DNA of 64,000 nucleotides from Carideicomes alvinocaridis (GCA_005473895.2 SRJI02000001.1:1-64000); one strand, 5' to 3'; numbered from the stretch's first letter, positions 1 to 9,079 are shown. The notes: generated from the letters alone by a model not told the origin. Numbers and translations: made by a program.

Positions 1-78
1 GGGCGGCGGGCGGTCGCGGCGGCGCGCGGCCTGAGCCGCCGCGCCCTGCGCCCCATCAGGCGTAACAGTCGGAACGAG

Positions 79-110
79 AAAAACCCCCGCCCAACCGGAC
101 GGGGGTTTTT
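79..110 (-). terminator. Intrinsic terminator downstream of acpP
   Basis: A 10-bp perfect stem (AAAAACCCCC at 79-88 with GGGGGTTTTT at 101-110) closes a 12-nt loop. The A tract on one side and T tract on the other make it a potential bidirectional terminator. It lies 48 bp past the acpP stop codon, so it most likely ends the acpP transcript on the minus strand. It could also end a plus-strand gene entering from the left. Confidence 0.85.
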
Positions 111-157
111 CATGAATCTCTGGCGCGCGCCGGGCGATCAGGCCCCGGCGTCGCGGC

Positions 158-391
158 TCAGGTGGCTTTGGAGATGAAGTCGACGGCGTCGCCGAAGGTC
201 TGGATCGTCTCGGCGGCATCGTCGGGAATCTCGATGCCGAATTCCTCTTCGAAGGCCATGACCAGTTCCACGGTGTCGAGGCTGTCGGCCCCCAGGTCGT
301 CGATGAACGAGGCGTTCTCGGTCACCTTGTCTTCCTCGACCCCGAGGTGTTCCACCACGATCTTCTTCACGCGATCTGCGACGTCGCTCAT
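158..391 (-). CDS. acpP: Acyl carrier protein AcpP
   Basis: A 77-residue acidic protein, the usual length for bacterial ACP. It carries growing acyl chains on a 4'-phosphopantetheine arm during cytosolic type II fatty acid synthesis. The attachment motif DSL is present with Ser37 as the modified residue, inside the family signature [19 protein letters not shown] ribosome binding site precedes the ATG. It follows fabG and fabD on the same strand, the classic fatty acid synthesis neighbourhood. A 220-bp gap separates it from fabG, so it probably also has its own promoter, as expected for a very abundant protein. An intrinsic terminator follows. Identification is secure. Confidence 0.98.
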   Translation of the reverse strand: MSDVADRVKKIVVEHLGVEEDKVTENASFIDDLGADSLDTVELVMAFEEEFGIEIPDDAAETIQTFGDAVDFISKAT

Positions 392-611
392 GTCTCGTTC
401 CTCACTTCAAGCGGGTTTCGTTACGAACCCCTGATGTCTGCCCCTGCCCCGGAGGGAAGGCGGTCTTCCGATGCCCGGTCCGGGCGGCTCTCTGCCTGCC
501 GCGACAGGCCCCGCCAACGGGCGTTTTCCGCGCCCCCCGGCAAATCTGCGCCGCCTATAGCATATGCATCGCCATTGGCAAACGCTTTCGCTCGGGCGGC
601 GAAACGGTGCC

Positions 612-1349
612 TTACAGCATGGCCATGCCGCCGTTCACATGCAAGGTCGCGCCGGTCACATAGCCCGCTTCGGGGCTGGAAAGATAGAGCACGGCAGCGG
701 CGATTTCCTCCGGCGTGCCCATGCGACCGGAGGGGATCTGGCCCAGGATTCCGGACTTCTGGTCGTCGGTCAGCTTGTCCGTCATCGCCGTCTCGATGAA
801 GCCCGGGGCGACGGCGTTCACGGTGATCCCGCGGCTCGCCACCTCGTAGGCCAGCGACTTGGACATGCCCACCATGCCGGCCTTGGCGGCGGCGTAGTTG
901 CCCTGCCCCGGATTGCCCGTGGCGCCCACAACCGACGAGATGTTCACGATGCGGCCCCAGCGGGATTTCATCATGCCGCGCAGCACGCCCTTGCAGAGCT
1001 TGAAGGTCGCCGTGAGGTTCACGTCGATCACCGACTGCCATTCCTCGTCGGACATGCGCATGAAGATGTTGTCGCGGGTGATGCCGGCATTGTTGACGAG
1101 GATGTCCACCGCGCCCATCGCCTCCGCCGCCTGTTTCGGCAGGGCCGCGACGGCCTCGGCATCCGACAGGTTGCAGGGCAGGACATGGACGCGGTCGCCC
1201 AGTTCCTTGGCCAGCGTCTCGAGCGGCTCGGTCCGGGTGCCCGACAGCCCCACCGTGGCGCCCGCGCCGTGCAGCGCCCGGGCGATCTCGCCGCCGATGC
1301 CGCCGGAGGCCCCGGTGATCAGCGCGCATTTTCCCGTCAGATCGAACAT
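612..1349 (-). CDS. fabG: 3-oxoacyl-[acyl-carrier-protein] reductase FabG
   Basis: A 245-residue short-chain dehydrogenase that reduces 3-oxoacyl-ACP to 3-hydroxyacyl-ACP with NADPH. The cofactor-binding motif TGASGGIG is at residues 12-19 and NNAG at 86-89. The catalytic residues Ser139, Tyr152 and Lys156 (YAAAK) are intact, and the C-terminus ends in the FabG-like VTGATLHVNGGMAML. An AAGGAG site lies just before the ATG. Its position between fabD and acpP separates it from the catabolic short-chain dehydrogenases elsewhere in the window. Confidence 0.97.
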   Translation of the reverse strand: MFDLTGKCALITGASGGIGGEIARALHGAGATVGLSGTRTEPLETLAKELGDRVHVLPCNLSDAEAVAALPKQAAEAMGAVDILVNNAGITRDNIFMRMSDEEWQSVIDVNLTATFKLCKGVLRGMMKSRWGRIVNISSVVGATGNPGQGNYAAAKAGMVGMSKSLAYEVASRGITVNAVAPGFIETAMTDKLTDDQKSGILGQIPSGRMGTPEEIAAAVLYLSSPEAGYVTGATLHVNGGMAML

Positions 1350-1400
1350 CGTTCACTCCTTGCCTTTGCCTGTTGCGGCGTCTCTAACCGCTCGCGGCCC

Positions 1401-1449
1401 AAAAGTCTTGAAGCAAGACTTTTGCAAGACTTTTGGTTCAAAAGTCTTA
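1401..1449. repeat. Four-copy inverted/direct repeat AAAAGTCTTG between fabD and fabG
   Basis: The decamer AAAAGTCTTG occurs at 1401-1410. Its reverse complement CAAGACTTTT occurs at 1414-1423 and again at 1425-1434, and a fourth copy, in the first orientation with a final A (AAAAGTCTTA), is at 1440-1449, overlapping the fabD stop codon. The array can form alternative hairpins in the fabD-fabG mRNA. There is no long T tract, so it is not a typical terminator. It may be a dispersed palindromic repeat family or an RNA-processing element. Confidence 0.8.
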
Positions 1450-2382
1450 GTCCGCCGCCGCCACGTCCTTCACCTGGTCGGGCGTGCCCACGGCCTTCAC
1501 CGCGGCGCCCTTCTCGATGCGCCGGATCATGCCGGAAAGCGCCTTGCCCGCGCCCACTTCCCAGAACTCGGTGACGCCCTGGCCCACCATCCAGGCCACG
1601 CTCTCGCGCCAGCGGACGGAGCCGGTCACCTGCTGCACCAGAAGCTCGCGGATGCGCGCCGGGTCGCTGACCGCCTCTGCGGCGACGTTGGCCACCAGCG
1701 GCACCTTGGGCGCGGAGATCTCCACCTCCGCCAGCGCCTGGGCCATCACGTCGGCGGCGGGCTGCATCAGGCGGCAATGGAACGGCGCGCTCACCGGCAG
1801 GAGCATGGCGCGTTTCGCCCCCTTCTCCTTGGCCAGCTCCACCGCGCGTTCCACCGCGGCCTTGTGACCCGAGACCACCACCTGGCCCGGGTCGTTGTCG
1901 TTTGCGGCCTGGCAGACTTCGCCCTGGGCGGCGGCCTCGGCCACCTCCTGTGCGGCGGCAAAGTCGAGGCCAAGCAGCGCGGCCATGGCACCCTCGCCCA
2001 CCGGGACGGCCTCCTGCATGGCCTGGCCGCGGATGCGCAACAGGCGGGCCGTGTCGGCGAGGCTGAGCGCACCGGCGGCGGCCAGCGCGGAATATTCGCC
2101 CAGCGAATGGCCCGCGACGAAGGCGGCTGCCTCGATCGTCACGCCCTCGGCCTCCAGCGCCCGCATGGCGGCGAGCGAGGTGGCCATCAGCGCCGGCTGG
2201 GCATTCCGCGTAAGCGTCAGCTCGTCCGCCTCGCCCTCCCAGATCAGGGTCGACAGCTTTTCGCCCAGGGCCTCGTCCACCTCGTCAAAGACGGCGCGGG
2301 CCTGCGGATAGGCCTCGGCCAGGTCGCGGCCCATGCCGATGGTCTGGGCGCCCTGCCCCGGAAATACGAATGCGCGTGTCAT
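1447..2382 (-). CDS. fabD: Malonyl-CoA:ACP transacylase FabD
   Basis: A 311-residue enzyme that moves malonyl groups from CoA to ACP to supply extender units for fatty acid synthesis. The N-terminus FVFPGQGAQ and the nucleophile elbow GHSLGEYSALAA (Ser93) are diagnostic. The open frame extends further upstream, but the ATG at 2382 gives the family length and has a GGGAGG ribosome binding site. fabG follows after about 97 bp containing the inverted repeat array, and the two are probably co-transcribed. Confidence 0.97.
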   Translation of the reverse strand: MTRAFVFPGQGAQTIGMGRDLAEAYPQARAVFDEVDEALGEKLSTLIWEGEADELTLTRNAQPALMATSLAAMRALEAEGVTIEAAAFVAGHSLGEYSALAAAGALSLADTARLLRIRGQAMQEAVPVGEGAMAALLGLDFAAAQEVAEAAAQGEVCQAANDNDPGQVVVSGHKAAVERAVELAKEKGAKRAMLLPVSAPFHCRLMQPAADVMAQALAEVEISAPKVPLVANVAAEAVSDPARIRELLVQQVTGSVRWRESVAWMVGQGVTEFWEVGAGKALSGMIRRIEKGAAVKAVGTPDQVKDVAAAD

Positions 2383-2500
2383 GCGGCCTCCCTGCCGTGC
2401 CCGTGATGATCGGTTCCGGGCCACATAGCGCCGGCAGGGGCCGGGCGCAACGGCGGGGCGTGGAGGCCGGGCGCGACGGGATAGGCGCAGATGGCCGGGA

Positions 2501-2746
2501 TCAGCCCCGGCGCAGGCGGGCCGATTGCAGGAAGGACACACCGCCCAGCCCGAAGAGCCCGGTCAGCCCCGCCTTCACCAGCAGCAGCTCGACGCTCCAG
2601 TTCGAGCCGGGCAGGATCCACAGGCCGAGCGCCGCGGCCAGCAACAGCGAGCCGAAGATGGTGGAGATCGTGCGGAACACCGCCAGCCCGACCGCTTCCC
2701 GGCGTCTGTCCGGGCGGGCTTCGTCGATCTCGATCTCTCGGGTCAT
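2501..2746 (-). CDS. Small two-helix membrane protein, function unknown
   Basis: An 81-residue protein with a charged N-terminus (about residues 1-18, rich in Asp, Glu and Arg) followed by two hydrophobic stretches at roughly 22-45 and 52-74, and a short basic tail. That pattern predicts a small inner-membrane hairpin. I do not recognise a family. It stands alone between fabD (119 bp away, same strand) and the divergent rpsF operon. Coding support is moderate: it has a compact reading frame with sensible membrane topology, but its ribosome binding site is weak. Confidence 0.55.
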   Translation of the reverse strand: MTREIEIDEARPDRRREAVGLAVFRTISTIFGSLLLAAALGLWILPGSNWSVELLLVKAGLTGLFGLGGVSFLQSARLRRG

Positions 2747-2944
2747 CTTTGCTCCGTGGGCTCGACCGTCGGCCCTGCGGGAGGGCCGTTCGGGGGCTGC
2801 GCGTGGCGCCGGTCTGCCGACAGAATATGCGCAAAAAACGTCAGGATTTTGGCAAGGCGGCGGCGCTTGCCGAAAGCTTTTCGCGACCCGGATCGCCCGG
2901 CCGCCCCGGGGTCCGACAGCGTCCCGCCCGCCGCCGGCCCGCCC

Positions 2945-2972
2945 TTGTCAATCGCGCCAGAACCTGTATACG
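2945..2972 (+). promoter_or_regulatory. Putative sigma-70 promoter of the rpsF operon
   Basis: TTGTCA at 2945-2950 and TATACG at 2967-2972 are separated by 16 bp, close to the housekeeping consensus. They lie in the 334-bp gap (2747-3080) between the small membrane protein and rpsF and would give a leader of about 100 nt. I saw nothing else in the gap. The call rests on motif spacing only. Confidence 0.5.
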
Positions 2973-3080
2973 GAGCGCTCTTTCCGCGAGACATCAACTT
3001 TCGCGCAGACTCTCGTGGGCGGGAGCGGAAAGACAAGTCCCCCGCCCTATGAAATGCGCCCGGACAGAAATGGAGTGAAC

Positions 3081-3437
3081 ATGCCGCTGTACGAGCATGT
3101 CTTTATCTCGCGTCAGGATCTTTCCAACGCGCAGGCCGAGGGCCTGGTCGATCACTTCTCCTCCGTGCTTTCGGACAATGGCGGCAAGGTCGTCGAGTCG
3201 GAGTACTGGGGCGTGAAGACCATGGCCTACAAGATCAACAAGAACCGCAAGGGCCACTACGCCTTCCTGCGCACCGATGCCCCGGCAGACGCGGTGCAGG
3301 AGATGGAGCGCCTGATGCGGCTGCATGACGACGTGATGCGCGTGCTCACCATCAAGGTGGACGAGCACGAGGAAGGTCCGTCGATCCAGATGCAGAAGAA
3401 AGACGAACGCGACAACCGCCGCGAACGCCGCAACTGA
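3081..3437 (+). CDS. rpsF: 30S ribosomal protein S6
   Basis: A 118-residue S6 that pairs with S18 in the platform of the small ribosomal subunit. The N-terminus PLYEHVFI, the central WGVKTMAYKINKNRKGHY and the C-terminal charged extension are characteristic. An open frame continues upstream, but the ATG at 3081, with a GGAG site a few bases before it, gives the normal protein. It is first in the conserved operon rpsF-rpsR-rplI, with a 20-bp gap to rpsR. Confidence 0.97.
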   Translation: MPLYEHVFISRQDLSNAQAEGLVDHFSSVLSDNGGKVVESEYWGVKTMAYKINKNRKGHYAFLRTDAPADAVQEMERLMRLHDDVMRVLTIKVDEHEEGPSIQMQKKDERDNRRERRN

Positions 3438-3457
3438 TCCGGTAAAGGAGTTAAACC

Positions 3458-3685
3458 ATGGCAGCAAAACCGTTTTTCCGCCGCCGCAAGGTCTGCCCCT
3501 TCTCCGGGGAGAATGCGCCGAAAATCGACTACAAGGACACGAAGCTCCTGCAGCGCTACATTTCCGAGCGTGGCAAGATCGTGCCTTCCCGCATCACCGC
3601 CGTTTCGGCCAAGAAGCAGCGGGAACTGGCCCGCGCGATCAAGCGCGCCCGTTTCCTCGCCCTGCTTCCCTATGCCGTGAAGTAA
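3458..3685 (+). CDS. rpsR: 30S ribosomal protein S18
   Basis: A 75-residue basic protein of the 30S platform and partner of S6. The order of conserved blocks is normal: RRRKVCPF near the N-terminus, [19 protein letters not shown] in the middle, and the RNA-binding [15 protein letters not shown] at the end. An AAAGGAG site precedes the ATG. It is the middle gene of rpsF-rpsR-rplI. Confidence 0.98.
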   Translation: MAAKPFFRRRKVCPFSGENAPKIDYKDTKLLQRYISERGKIVPSRITAVSAKKQRELARAIKRARFLALLPYAVK

Positions 3686-3695
3686 GGAGAGGACC

Positions 3696-4331
3696 ATGCA
3701 AGTCATCCTTCTCGAACGTGTGGCCAAGCTGGGCCAGATGGGCGATGTCGTCGACGTCAAGCCGGGCTATGCCCGCAACTACCTGCTGCTGCAGGGCAAG
3801 GCGCTGAGCGCGTCCGAGGCCAACGTCAAGGCATTCGAAGCCCAGAAAGCGGACCTCGAGGCCCGCAACCTGGAAACCATGAAAGAGGCCCAGGCGCTTG
3901 GCGACAAGCTGGACGGCGAGAAATTCGTCGTGATTCGCCAGGCCTCCGACGGGGGCAACCTCTACGGTTCGGTGAACCCGCGCGACGTGGCCAACGTGGT
4001 CAGCGAAGCCGGCTATGCCGTCGACCGCAAGCAGATCATCATCCCGCAGCCGATCAAGGAACTCGGCCTGCATGACGTGGATGTGTACCTGCACCCCGAG
4101 GTCGAGGTGAAGATCACCCTGAACGTCGCCCGGTCGCCCGAAGAGGCCGAGCTTCAGGCCGCCGGCCGGACGATCCAGGACGTGGCCGCCGAAGAGGAAG
4201 CCGCAGCGGAATTCGAGATCTCGGAACTGTTCGACGATATCGGCGCCGCGACCTCCGACGACGATCAGCTGTCCGAGGTGGTCGAGACCCCCGAGGACCG
4301 CGCCCGCGAGGACAACGACGAGGACCGGTAA
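3696..4331 (+). CDS. rplI: 50S ribosomal protein L9 with acidic C-terminal extension
   Basis: A 211-residue L9, which binds 23S rRNA and helps hold the reading frame. The N-terminal domain is typical ([13 protein letters not shown], then [13 protein letters not shown]). It is longer than the roughly 150-residue enterobacterial protein because of a tail (about residues 150-211) dominated by Asp and Glu, a form I associate with Rhodobacterales. A TAAGGAGAG site precedes the ATG. Last gene of the operon, followed by a strong terminator. Confidence 0.97.
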   Translation: MQVILLERVAKLGQMGDVVDVKPGYARNYLLLQGKALSASEANVKAFEAQKADLEARNLETMKEAQALGDKLDGEKFVVIRQASDGGNLYGSVNPRDVANVVSEAGYAVDRKQIIIPQPIKELGLHDVDVYLHPEVEVKITLNVARSPEEAELQAAGRTIQDVAAEEEAAAEFEISELFDDIGAATSDDDQLSEVVETPEDRAREDNDEDR

Positions 4332-4364
4332 TCCCCGGCGTTCTTGCCGACGAAAAGATCAGGA

Positions 4365-4396
4365 CGCGCGGAAGGGCCCCCTTCCGCGCGTTTTTT
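4365..4396 (+). terminator. Intrinsic terminator of rpsF-rpsR-rplI
   Basis: The arms CGCGCGGAAGG and CCTTCCGCGCG form an 11-bp stem with a small loop, followed by six T residues at 4391-4396. It lies about 30 bp after the rplI stop and just before the 3' end of the convergent DUF1330 gene. Confidence 0.88.
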
Positions 4397-4407
4397 CTTG
4401 TCCGCGG

Positions 4408-4824
4408 TCAGGCGCCGAAATTCTCGCCCACATCCCGCGGCGCGATGCGGATGAGCCGCGAATCCGCGACCGCCGCCTGCCGGTGCGTCATCGCCTTGCG
4501 GTACTCCGGATCCTGAACCATCTCCACGAAGGCGGCGACCGACGGGTATTCGGCGATGAAGCAGATATCCCACGCCTCCTCGGCCGGGCCGATCAGCATC
4601 TGCTCCATCTTGCCGCGCCAGACGATGCGGCCGCCCAGCCGGCTGAAGATCGGGGCGCTTTCCTCGCCGTAGGCGCGGTAGGCCTCGATGCCGCTGGCCT
4701 GGCGGCCGTCCTCGTACTCCGCCTTGTCGCGCAGCTTCACGAGGTTGAGCATGTGGATCGGCCCGGGCCGGTCGTTGTCGCGAAAGGCGCGGAAATCATC
4801 GCCGCCAAAGCTGGTATGGGTCAT
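4408..4824 (-). CDS. DUF1330 family protein
   Basis: A 138-residue cytosolic protein of the DUF1330 family (dimeric alpha-beta barrel fold), function unknown. Visible family features are the PIHMLNLVKLRDKAEYEDGR segment at about residues 20-40, YRAYGEES, and the C-terminal block with EYPS and FVEMVQDPEYRKAM followed by HR. An AAGGAGG site before the ATG at 4824 fixes the start; the frame is open upstream but has no better start. It stands alone between the convergent rplI terminator and the tig terminator. Confidence 0.88.
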   Translation of the reverse strand: MTHTSFGGDDFRAFRDNDRPGPIHMLNLVKLRDKAEYEDGRQASGIEAYRAYGEESAPIFSRLGGRIVWRGKMEQMLIGPAEEAWDICFIAEYPSVAAFVEMVQDPEYRKAMTHRQAAVADSRLIRIAPRDVGENFGA

Positions 4825-5056
4825 CCTGTCCTCCTTCTTGGTCGGACGGAGACTTTCACGACGAGGCCGGGCTTCGCAAGCACGGCGAAATTGTCGGGGA
4901 GAGGGTGAACCGTCCGGGGCAAACTGCCCCGAACGATTGCGCATGATCAGGAAACCCGGGGGTGTCCCGACGCGACCGCATCACCAGTCGCTGAAAACAA
5001 ATGCCTGAAACGCCTTCCGGTTCCGGCCCTTTACGCCGCGTCGAGCGCCCCGCGAC

Positions 5057-5083
5057 AAAAAAAGGGCCGCCCGAAGGCGACCC
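5057..5083 (-). terminator. Intrinsic terminator of tig
   Basis: Read on the minus strand, an 8-bp stem GGGTCGCC/GGCGGCCC (one G-T pair) closes a TTCG tetraloop and is followed by seven T residues (5057-5063). It sits about 30 bp past the tig stop codon. Confidence 0.88.
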
Positions 5084-5112
5084 CCTGTATCGTCAGCCGG
5101 CGCGGCGAAGGA

Positions 5113-6444
5113 TCACTCCTCCTCCAGCTCCTCCACGGCTTTCTGAAGCTCGTCCTTGGAGACTTCCTTTTCCTCGACTTCGGCCAGCTCGACCACGTAG
5201 TCGACGACCTTGTCCTCGAAGATCGGCGCGCGCAGCTGCTGCTGCATCTGCGGGTTCTGTTGCACGAATTCGAAGAACTGGCGCTCCTGGCCCGGGTATT
5301 GCCGCGCCTGATTCATGATCGCCTGGGTCATCTCGGCGTCGGAGACCTCGACCTCGGCCTTCTGGCCCAGCTCGGCCAGCAGGAGGCCCAGCTTCACGCG
5401 GCGCTCGGCCAGCTTGGTGTGCTCCTCGGTCGGCTCGATCTCGCCGTGGTTGTGGTCGTGATCGTCCGGGTGCTCCTCGTGGTGCAGCTGGTGGGCGATC
5501 TGCTTGGCCTCGGCCTCCACCAGGCTCGGCGGCAGCTCGAAGCTGACCTTCTCGTCCAGCGCGTCGAGCAGGCGGCGCTTGACGACGGCGCGGGCGGCCT
5601 GGGCGTATTCGGCCTCCAGGCGCTCGGCGATCTGGGTCCGCAGGGCGGCCAGGTCCTCGGCGCCGTATTTCTTGGCCAGCTCGTCGTTGACCTCGGCGGC
5701 CACCGGCTCCTTCACGGCCTTGACGGTCACGTCGAAGGTCACGGCCTTGCCGGCCAGGTGCTCTGCGCCGTAATCCTCGGGGAAGGTGACCTCCACGGTC
5801 TTCTCGTCGCCCGCCTTCACGCCGACCAGCTGCTCTTCGAAGCCGGGGATGAAGGAGTTGGAGCCCAGCGTCAGCGGGTAATCCTCGGCCGAGCCGCCCT
5901 CGAAGGCCTCGCCGTCCAGCTTGCCCACGAAGTCGATGACGACCTGGTCGCCGTCCTGCGCCGCGGCGCCTTCTTCGCGGTCGTTGAAGTCCTGCGCGGA
6001 CTCGGCGAGGCTTTTCAGCGCTTCGTCGACCTCGTCGTCACCGGCCTTGGCGACCATCTTTTCCAGCTTGATGGAGGACAGGTCGACCTCGGGCACCTCG
6101 GGCAACGCCTCGTACTTCATCTCGACATGGACGTCGTCGCCTTCCTTCCACTCCTCGTTCGTCATCTTGACGTCGGGCTGGGTGGCGGGGCGGTCGCCGC
6201 TATCCTCGAAATGCTTGTTCATGGCGCCGTCGATGCTTTCCTGCATGACTTCGCCCAGAAGGCGCTGGCCGAATTGCTTCTTCAGCAGCGCCATCGGCAC
6301 CTTGCCCTTGCGAAAGCCCTTCATCTCGATATCGGGCTGCGCCTCGGCGAGCTTCTCGTTGACCTTCTCGTTCAGCTCGTCGGCGGTGACGGTGATCGCG
6401 TATTCGCGTTTCAGCCCGTCTTTCAGGGTCTCGGTGACTTGCAT
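5113..6444 (-). CDS. tig: Trigger factor (ribosome-associated chaperone and prolyl isomerase)
   Basis: A 443-residue trigger factor, which binds ribosomal protein L23 at the exit tunnel and shields nascent chains. Three domains are visible: the N-terminal ribosome-binding domain with the signature GFRKGKVP at residues 43-50, the FKBP-like isomerase domain (about 155-245), and the C-terminal cradle. A histidine-rich stretch at about residues 318-333 has eight His within 16 residues, inserted in the C-terminal domain. An AAGGA site precedes the ATG. Monocistronic with its own terminator. Confidence 0.97.
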   Translation of the reverse strand: MQVTETLKDGLKREYAITVTADELNEKVNEKLAEAQPDIEMKGFRKGKVPMALLKKQFGQRLLGEVMQESIDGAMNKHFEDSGDRPATQPDVKMTNEEWKEGDDVHVEMKYEALPEVPEVDLSSIKLEKMVAKAGDDEVDEALKSLAESAQDFNDREEGAAAQDGDQVVIDFVGKLDGEAFEGGSAEDYPLTLGSNSFIPGFEEQLVGVKAGDEKTVEVTFPEDYGAEHLAGKAVTFDVTVKAVKEPVAAEVNDELAKKYGAEDLAALRTQIAERLEAEYAQAARAVVKRRLLDALDEKVSFELPPSLVEAEAKQIAHQLHHEEHPDDHDHNHGEIEPTEEHTKLAERRVKLGLLLAELGQKAEVEVSDAEMTQAIMNQARQYPGQERQFFEFVQQNPQMQQQLRAPIFEDKVVDYVVELAEVEEKEVSKDELQKAVEELEEE

Positions 6445-6791
6445 GTGCTTGGTCCTTCGGATGTCTTCGGGGGGCCGAAAATTTGCGGTGTTCTACGGGT
6501 GGCAAAGCGCAGGCGCAAGCCGGAATCCGCAGGATACAGGCCGCTCCGGCGTGCTGCGTGGCCTGTCGGAGCGCCCAGCCGGAGCACCTTGCCGGCAGCC
6601 CGGAACGCGGCACCGGATGAGCGCCGGCCGGCCCCCTGCCCCCTCGGCAGGATCAGGGGCCTCCGGACGGCCGGCGCGACGCCGTCTCGCGCGGAGGCAG
6701 GAGGGCCGGTGGTAGCCCTCCGAAGCTGCGACGCTCCGGAGGGTCGCCGGCGGCCCCGCGGGTGCGCCCTACCCCGCCGGCGGCGCCGCGG
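6445..6791. other. Intergenic region between the aldehyde dehydrogenase gene and tig
   Basis: 347 bp without a supportable gene. It must contain the tig promoter, but I could not pick out a convincing -35/-10 pair. An imperfect 11-bp inverted repeat (6716-6726 with 6733-6743, one G-T pair, 6-nt loop) lies about 50 bp past the aldehyde dehydrogenase stop. It has no T tract, so it could stabilise a 3' end or assist termination but is not a standard terminator. Confidence 0.6.
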
Positions 6792-8213
6792 TCACGAGGC
6801 GCTGCCGGAGATCGCCTTGACCTCCAGGTACTCCTCCAGCCCCCAGACCGAGCCTTCGCGACCATTGCCGGACTGCTTGACCCCGCCGAAGGGCGTATCC
6901 ACGTCGAGCAGGTCGTCGTTGACCGTCACCATGCCGGAGCGCAGGCGGCGCGCCACCCGGGCGGCCCGGTCGGTGTCGCGGGTCTGGATGTAGTTGCCCA
7001 GCCCGTAGGGTGTGTCGTTGGCGATGGCGATCGCCTCCTCCTCGGTGTCGAAGGGGATCATGACGAGGACGGGGCCGAAGATCTCCTCGCGCGCGACGAC
7101 CATATCGTTGGTGACATCGGCAAACACCGTGGGCCGGACGAAATAGCCCTTTTCCAGCCCCTCGGGCCGGCCCGTGCCGCCCGCCACCAGCCTTGCGCCC
7201 TCGTCGATGCCCGCCTGGATCAGGGACTGCACCTTGTGCCAATGCGCGTCGCTGACCACGGGCCCGATATGGTCGCCGTCCAGGTGACCGGGCGCGACCT
7301 GCTGCGCCGCCGCGGCCTGTCGCGCCGCCTCGACCGCCCGGTCGTAGATCGAGCGATGGACCAGCATCCGGGTCGGCGCGTCGCAGGATTGCCCGGCATT
7401 GCCGAAACAGCCCGCGACCCCGCTTTCGACGGCACCGTCGGGGGCGTCCTCGAACAGGATGTTCGCCCCCTTGCCGCCCAGCTCCAGCGAGACGCGCTTG
7501 ATCTGCTCGGCCGCCGCCCGGGTGATCTGGATGCCCGCCCGGGTGGAGCCGGTGAAGCTGACCATGTCGACTTCGGGATGCGCCGAGAGATGCGCGCCCA
7601 CGCCCGGCCCGTCGCCGTTCACGAGGTTGAAGACCCCGGGCGGGAACCCCGCCTGGTCGATCAGGTCGGCCAGCAACATGGAGGAGAGCGGCGCGATCTC
7701 GGAGGGTTTCAGCACCACTGTACACCCGGCCGCGAGCGCCGGCGCGACCTTGAGCACGACCTGGTTCATCGGCCAGTTCCACGGCGTGATCAGCGCCGCC
7801 ACCCCGATGGGCTGGTAGAGCAGCAGGTCCTTGCCGGTCCTGCGCTCGAACTCGAACCCGTCGAGGACGCGGATCATCTCTTCGAGATGGGCCGAACCCG
7901 ACTCGAACTGGTCGGCCCGCGCGAGGTCCATGGGCGCGCCCATCTCCTGCGACATGGCGCGGGCGAAATCCTCGCGATGGGCGAGGTAGAGGTCGAGCAG
8001 CTTCTGCAGCAGCGCGCGCCGGGTCTCCACCGGCGTGGCGGCCCAGCCGTCGAAGGCCGTGCGCGCCGCCGCCACGGCGCGATCCGCGTCTTCGGTCCCG
8101 CCCAGCGAGATGGTCGCGCAGGGCGCCTCGGTCGAGGGGTCGATGACCTCCAGGTCGCGGGGCTGCGCCGGGGCGACCCAGGCGCCGTCGATGTAGAAAT
8201 GCTTGTGGTTCAT
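6792..8213 (-). CDS. NAD(P)-dependent aldehyde dehydrogenase
   Basis: A 473-residue member of the aldehyde dehydrogenase superfamily that oxidises an aldehyde to the acid. The PWNWP block (145-149), the general base Glu244 in ELGGK and the nucleophile Cys277 in GNAGQSC are present, as is the C-terminal PFGGVKQSGNGRE. The frame is open upstream, but the ATG at 8213 with an AAGGA site matches the family start. It is the last gene of the Rieske-GMC-aldolase operon, after a 98-bp gap. Inference: it oxidises an aldehyde produced by the oxygenase or GMC steps. The substrate cannot be read from the sequence. Confidence 0.93.
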   Translation of the reverse strand: MNHKHFYIDGAWVAPAQPRDLEVIDPSTEAPCATISLGGTEDADRAVAAARTAFDGWAATPVETRRALLQKLLDLYLAHREDFARAMSQEMGAPMDLARADQFESGSAHLEEMIRVLDGFEFERRTGKDLLLYQPIGVAALITPWNWPMNQVVLKVAPALAAGCTVVLKPSEIAPLSSMLLADLIDQAGFPPGVFNLVNGDGPGVGAHLSAHPEVDMVSFTGSTRAGIQITRAAAEQIKRVSLELGGKGANILFEDAPDGAVESGVAGCFGNAGQSCDAPTRMLVHRSIYDRAVEAARQAAAAQQVAPGHLDGDHIGPVVSDAHWHKVQSLIQAGIDEGARLVAGGTGRPEGLEKGYFVRPTVFADVTNDMVVAREEIFGPVLVMIPFDTEEEAIAIANDTPYGLGNYIQTRDTDRAARVARRLRSGMVTVNDDLLDVDTPFGGVKQSGNGREGSVWGLEEYLEVKAISGSAS

Positions 8214-8311
8214 CCTGTGTCCTTGCGTTGTCTGGCGGCCGGAGTCCGGCGGGCCCGGCCACCGCCGGCGCGCGGTCCGACGGGGCGAGGCGCCTTCCGT
8301 GCCGCGATGCG

Positions 8312-9079
8312 TCAGTCCCGGTAGCCGGGCTCTTCCTCGTCGAGGATGGCGCGGACCTCGCTCAGGTGGTCGATGGCAAGCTGGCCGTACTCTTCCCATT
8401 GCCGGGCGGTCGTCTCGGCCACGTGGTCGGGTGCGATGCGCAGCGGCCGGCCCGAGGCATAGGCCAGCAGCAGCGTCTCGCAGGCGCGCTCGAAATAATA
8501 CATCTCGTCCATCGCCTGCGCCACGCCGGGCGCCGCCACCAGCACGCCGTGATTGCCCATCATCAGCACGCGCTTGTCGCCCAGCTGCCCGGCCAGGCGA
8601 TCGCCCTCCTCGTCGGACAGGCCCATGCCCTCGAACCCCTCGTCGATCGCCACGCGATTGAAGAACCGCATGGTGTTCTGGTCCACCGGCGGCATCGAGC
8701 TGTCGGCGAGCGCCGAAAGCGCCGTGGCATGGCGCGGGTGCAGGTGGAGGATGCAGCGCGCATGGGGCAGCAGCCGGTGGATCCGGCTGTGGATGTACCA
8801 GGCGGTGGGATCGGGCGCGTTCTCGCGTTGCAGGGTCGAGGGGTCGTCGGCATCGATCAGCTGCAGGTCCGAGGCCCGGATGCGCGAGAAATGCTGCCCG
8901 CGCGGGTTCATCAGGAACTGCCGCCCGTCCGGCGACACGGCGAGGCTGAAATGGTTCGCCACCGATTCATGCATCCCCAGCCGCGCGAAGTAGCGGAAGA
9001 TCGCGGCGAGGTCCGCGCGCATCTCCTGCAGCTCCGCCGCCGTAGGCAGGTCCCCTGCGGTCATGGCCGTCGCGTTCAT
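8312..9079 (-). CDS. Class II aldolase/adducin family protein
   Basis: A 255-residue protein of the class II aldolase/adducin family, zinc enzymes that usually cleave or epimerise sugar phosphates or related hydroxy-carbonyl compounds. The metal-binding HLHPRH block and the second conserved block NHGVL are present. The start codon overlaps the stop of the upstream GMC oxidoreductase by four bases (ATGA), so the two are translationally coupled. Many homologues sit in catabolic operons without a defined substrate; here it may process a product of the neighbouring oxidation steps. Confidence 0.88.
   Translation of the reverse strand: MNATAMTAGDLPTAAELQEMRADLAAIFRYFARLGMHESVANHFSLAVSPDGRQFLMNPRGQHFSRIRASDLQLIDADDPSTLQRENAPDPTAWYIHSRIHRLLPHARCILHLHPRHATALSALADSSMPPVDQNTMRFFNRVAIDEGFEGMGLSDEEGDRLAGQLGDKRVLMMGNHGVLVAAPGVAQAMDEMYYFERACETLLLAYASGRPLRIAPDHVAETTARQWEEYGQLAIDHLSEVRAILDEEEPGYRD

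Noticed and set aside
1-65. Possible C-terminal end of a plus-strand gene entering the window (frame ending TAA at 63-65, Ala/Arg/Pro-rich)
   Set aside because: Only about 20 low-complexity residues are visible and another frame also ends nearby, so no protein can be supported.
6716-6743. Inverted repeat after the aldehyde dehydrogenase gene considered as an intrinsic terminator
   Set aside because: The stem is reasonable but no T tract follows, so I list it only within the intergenic description.
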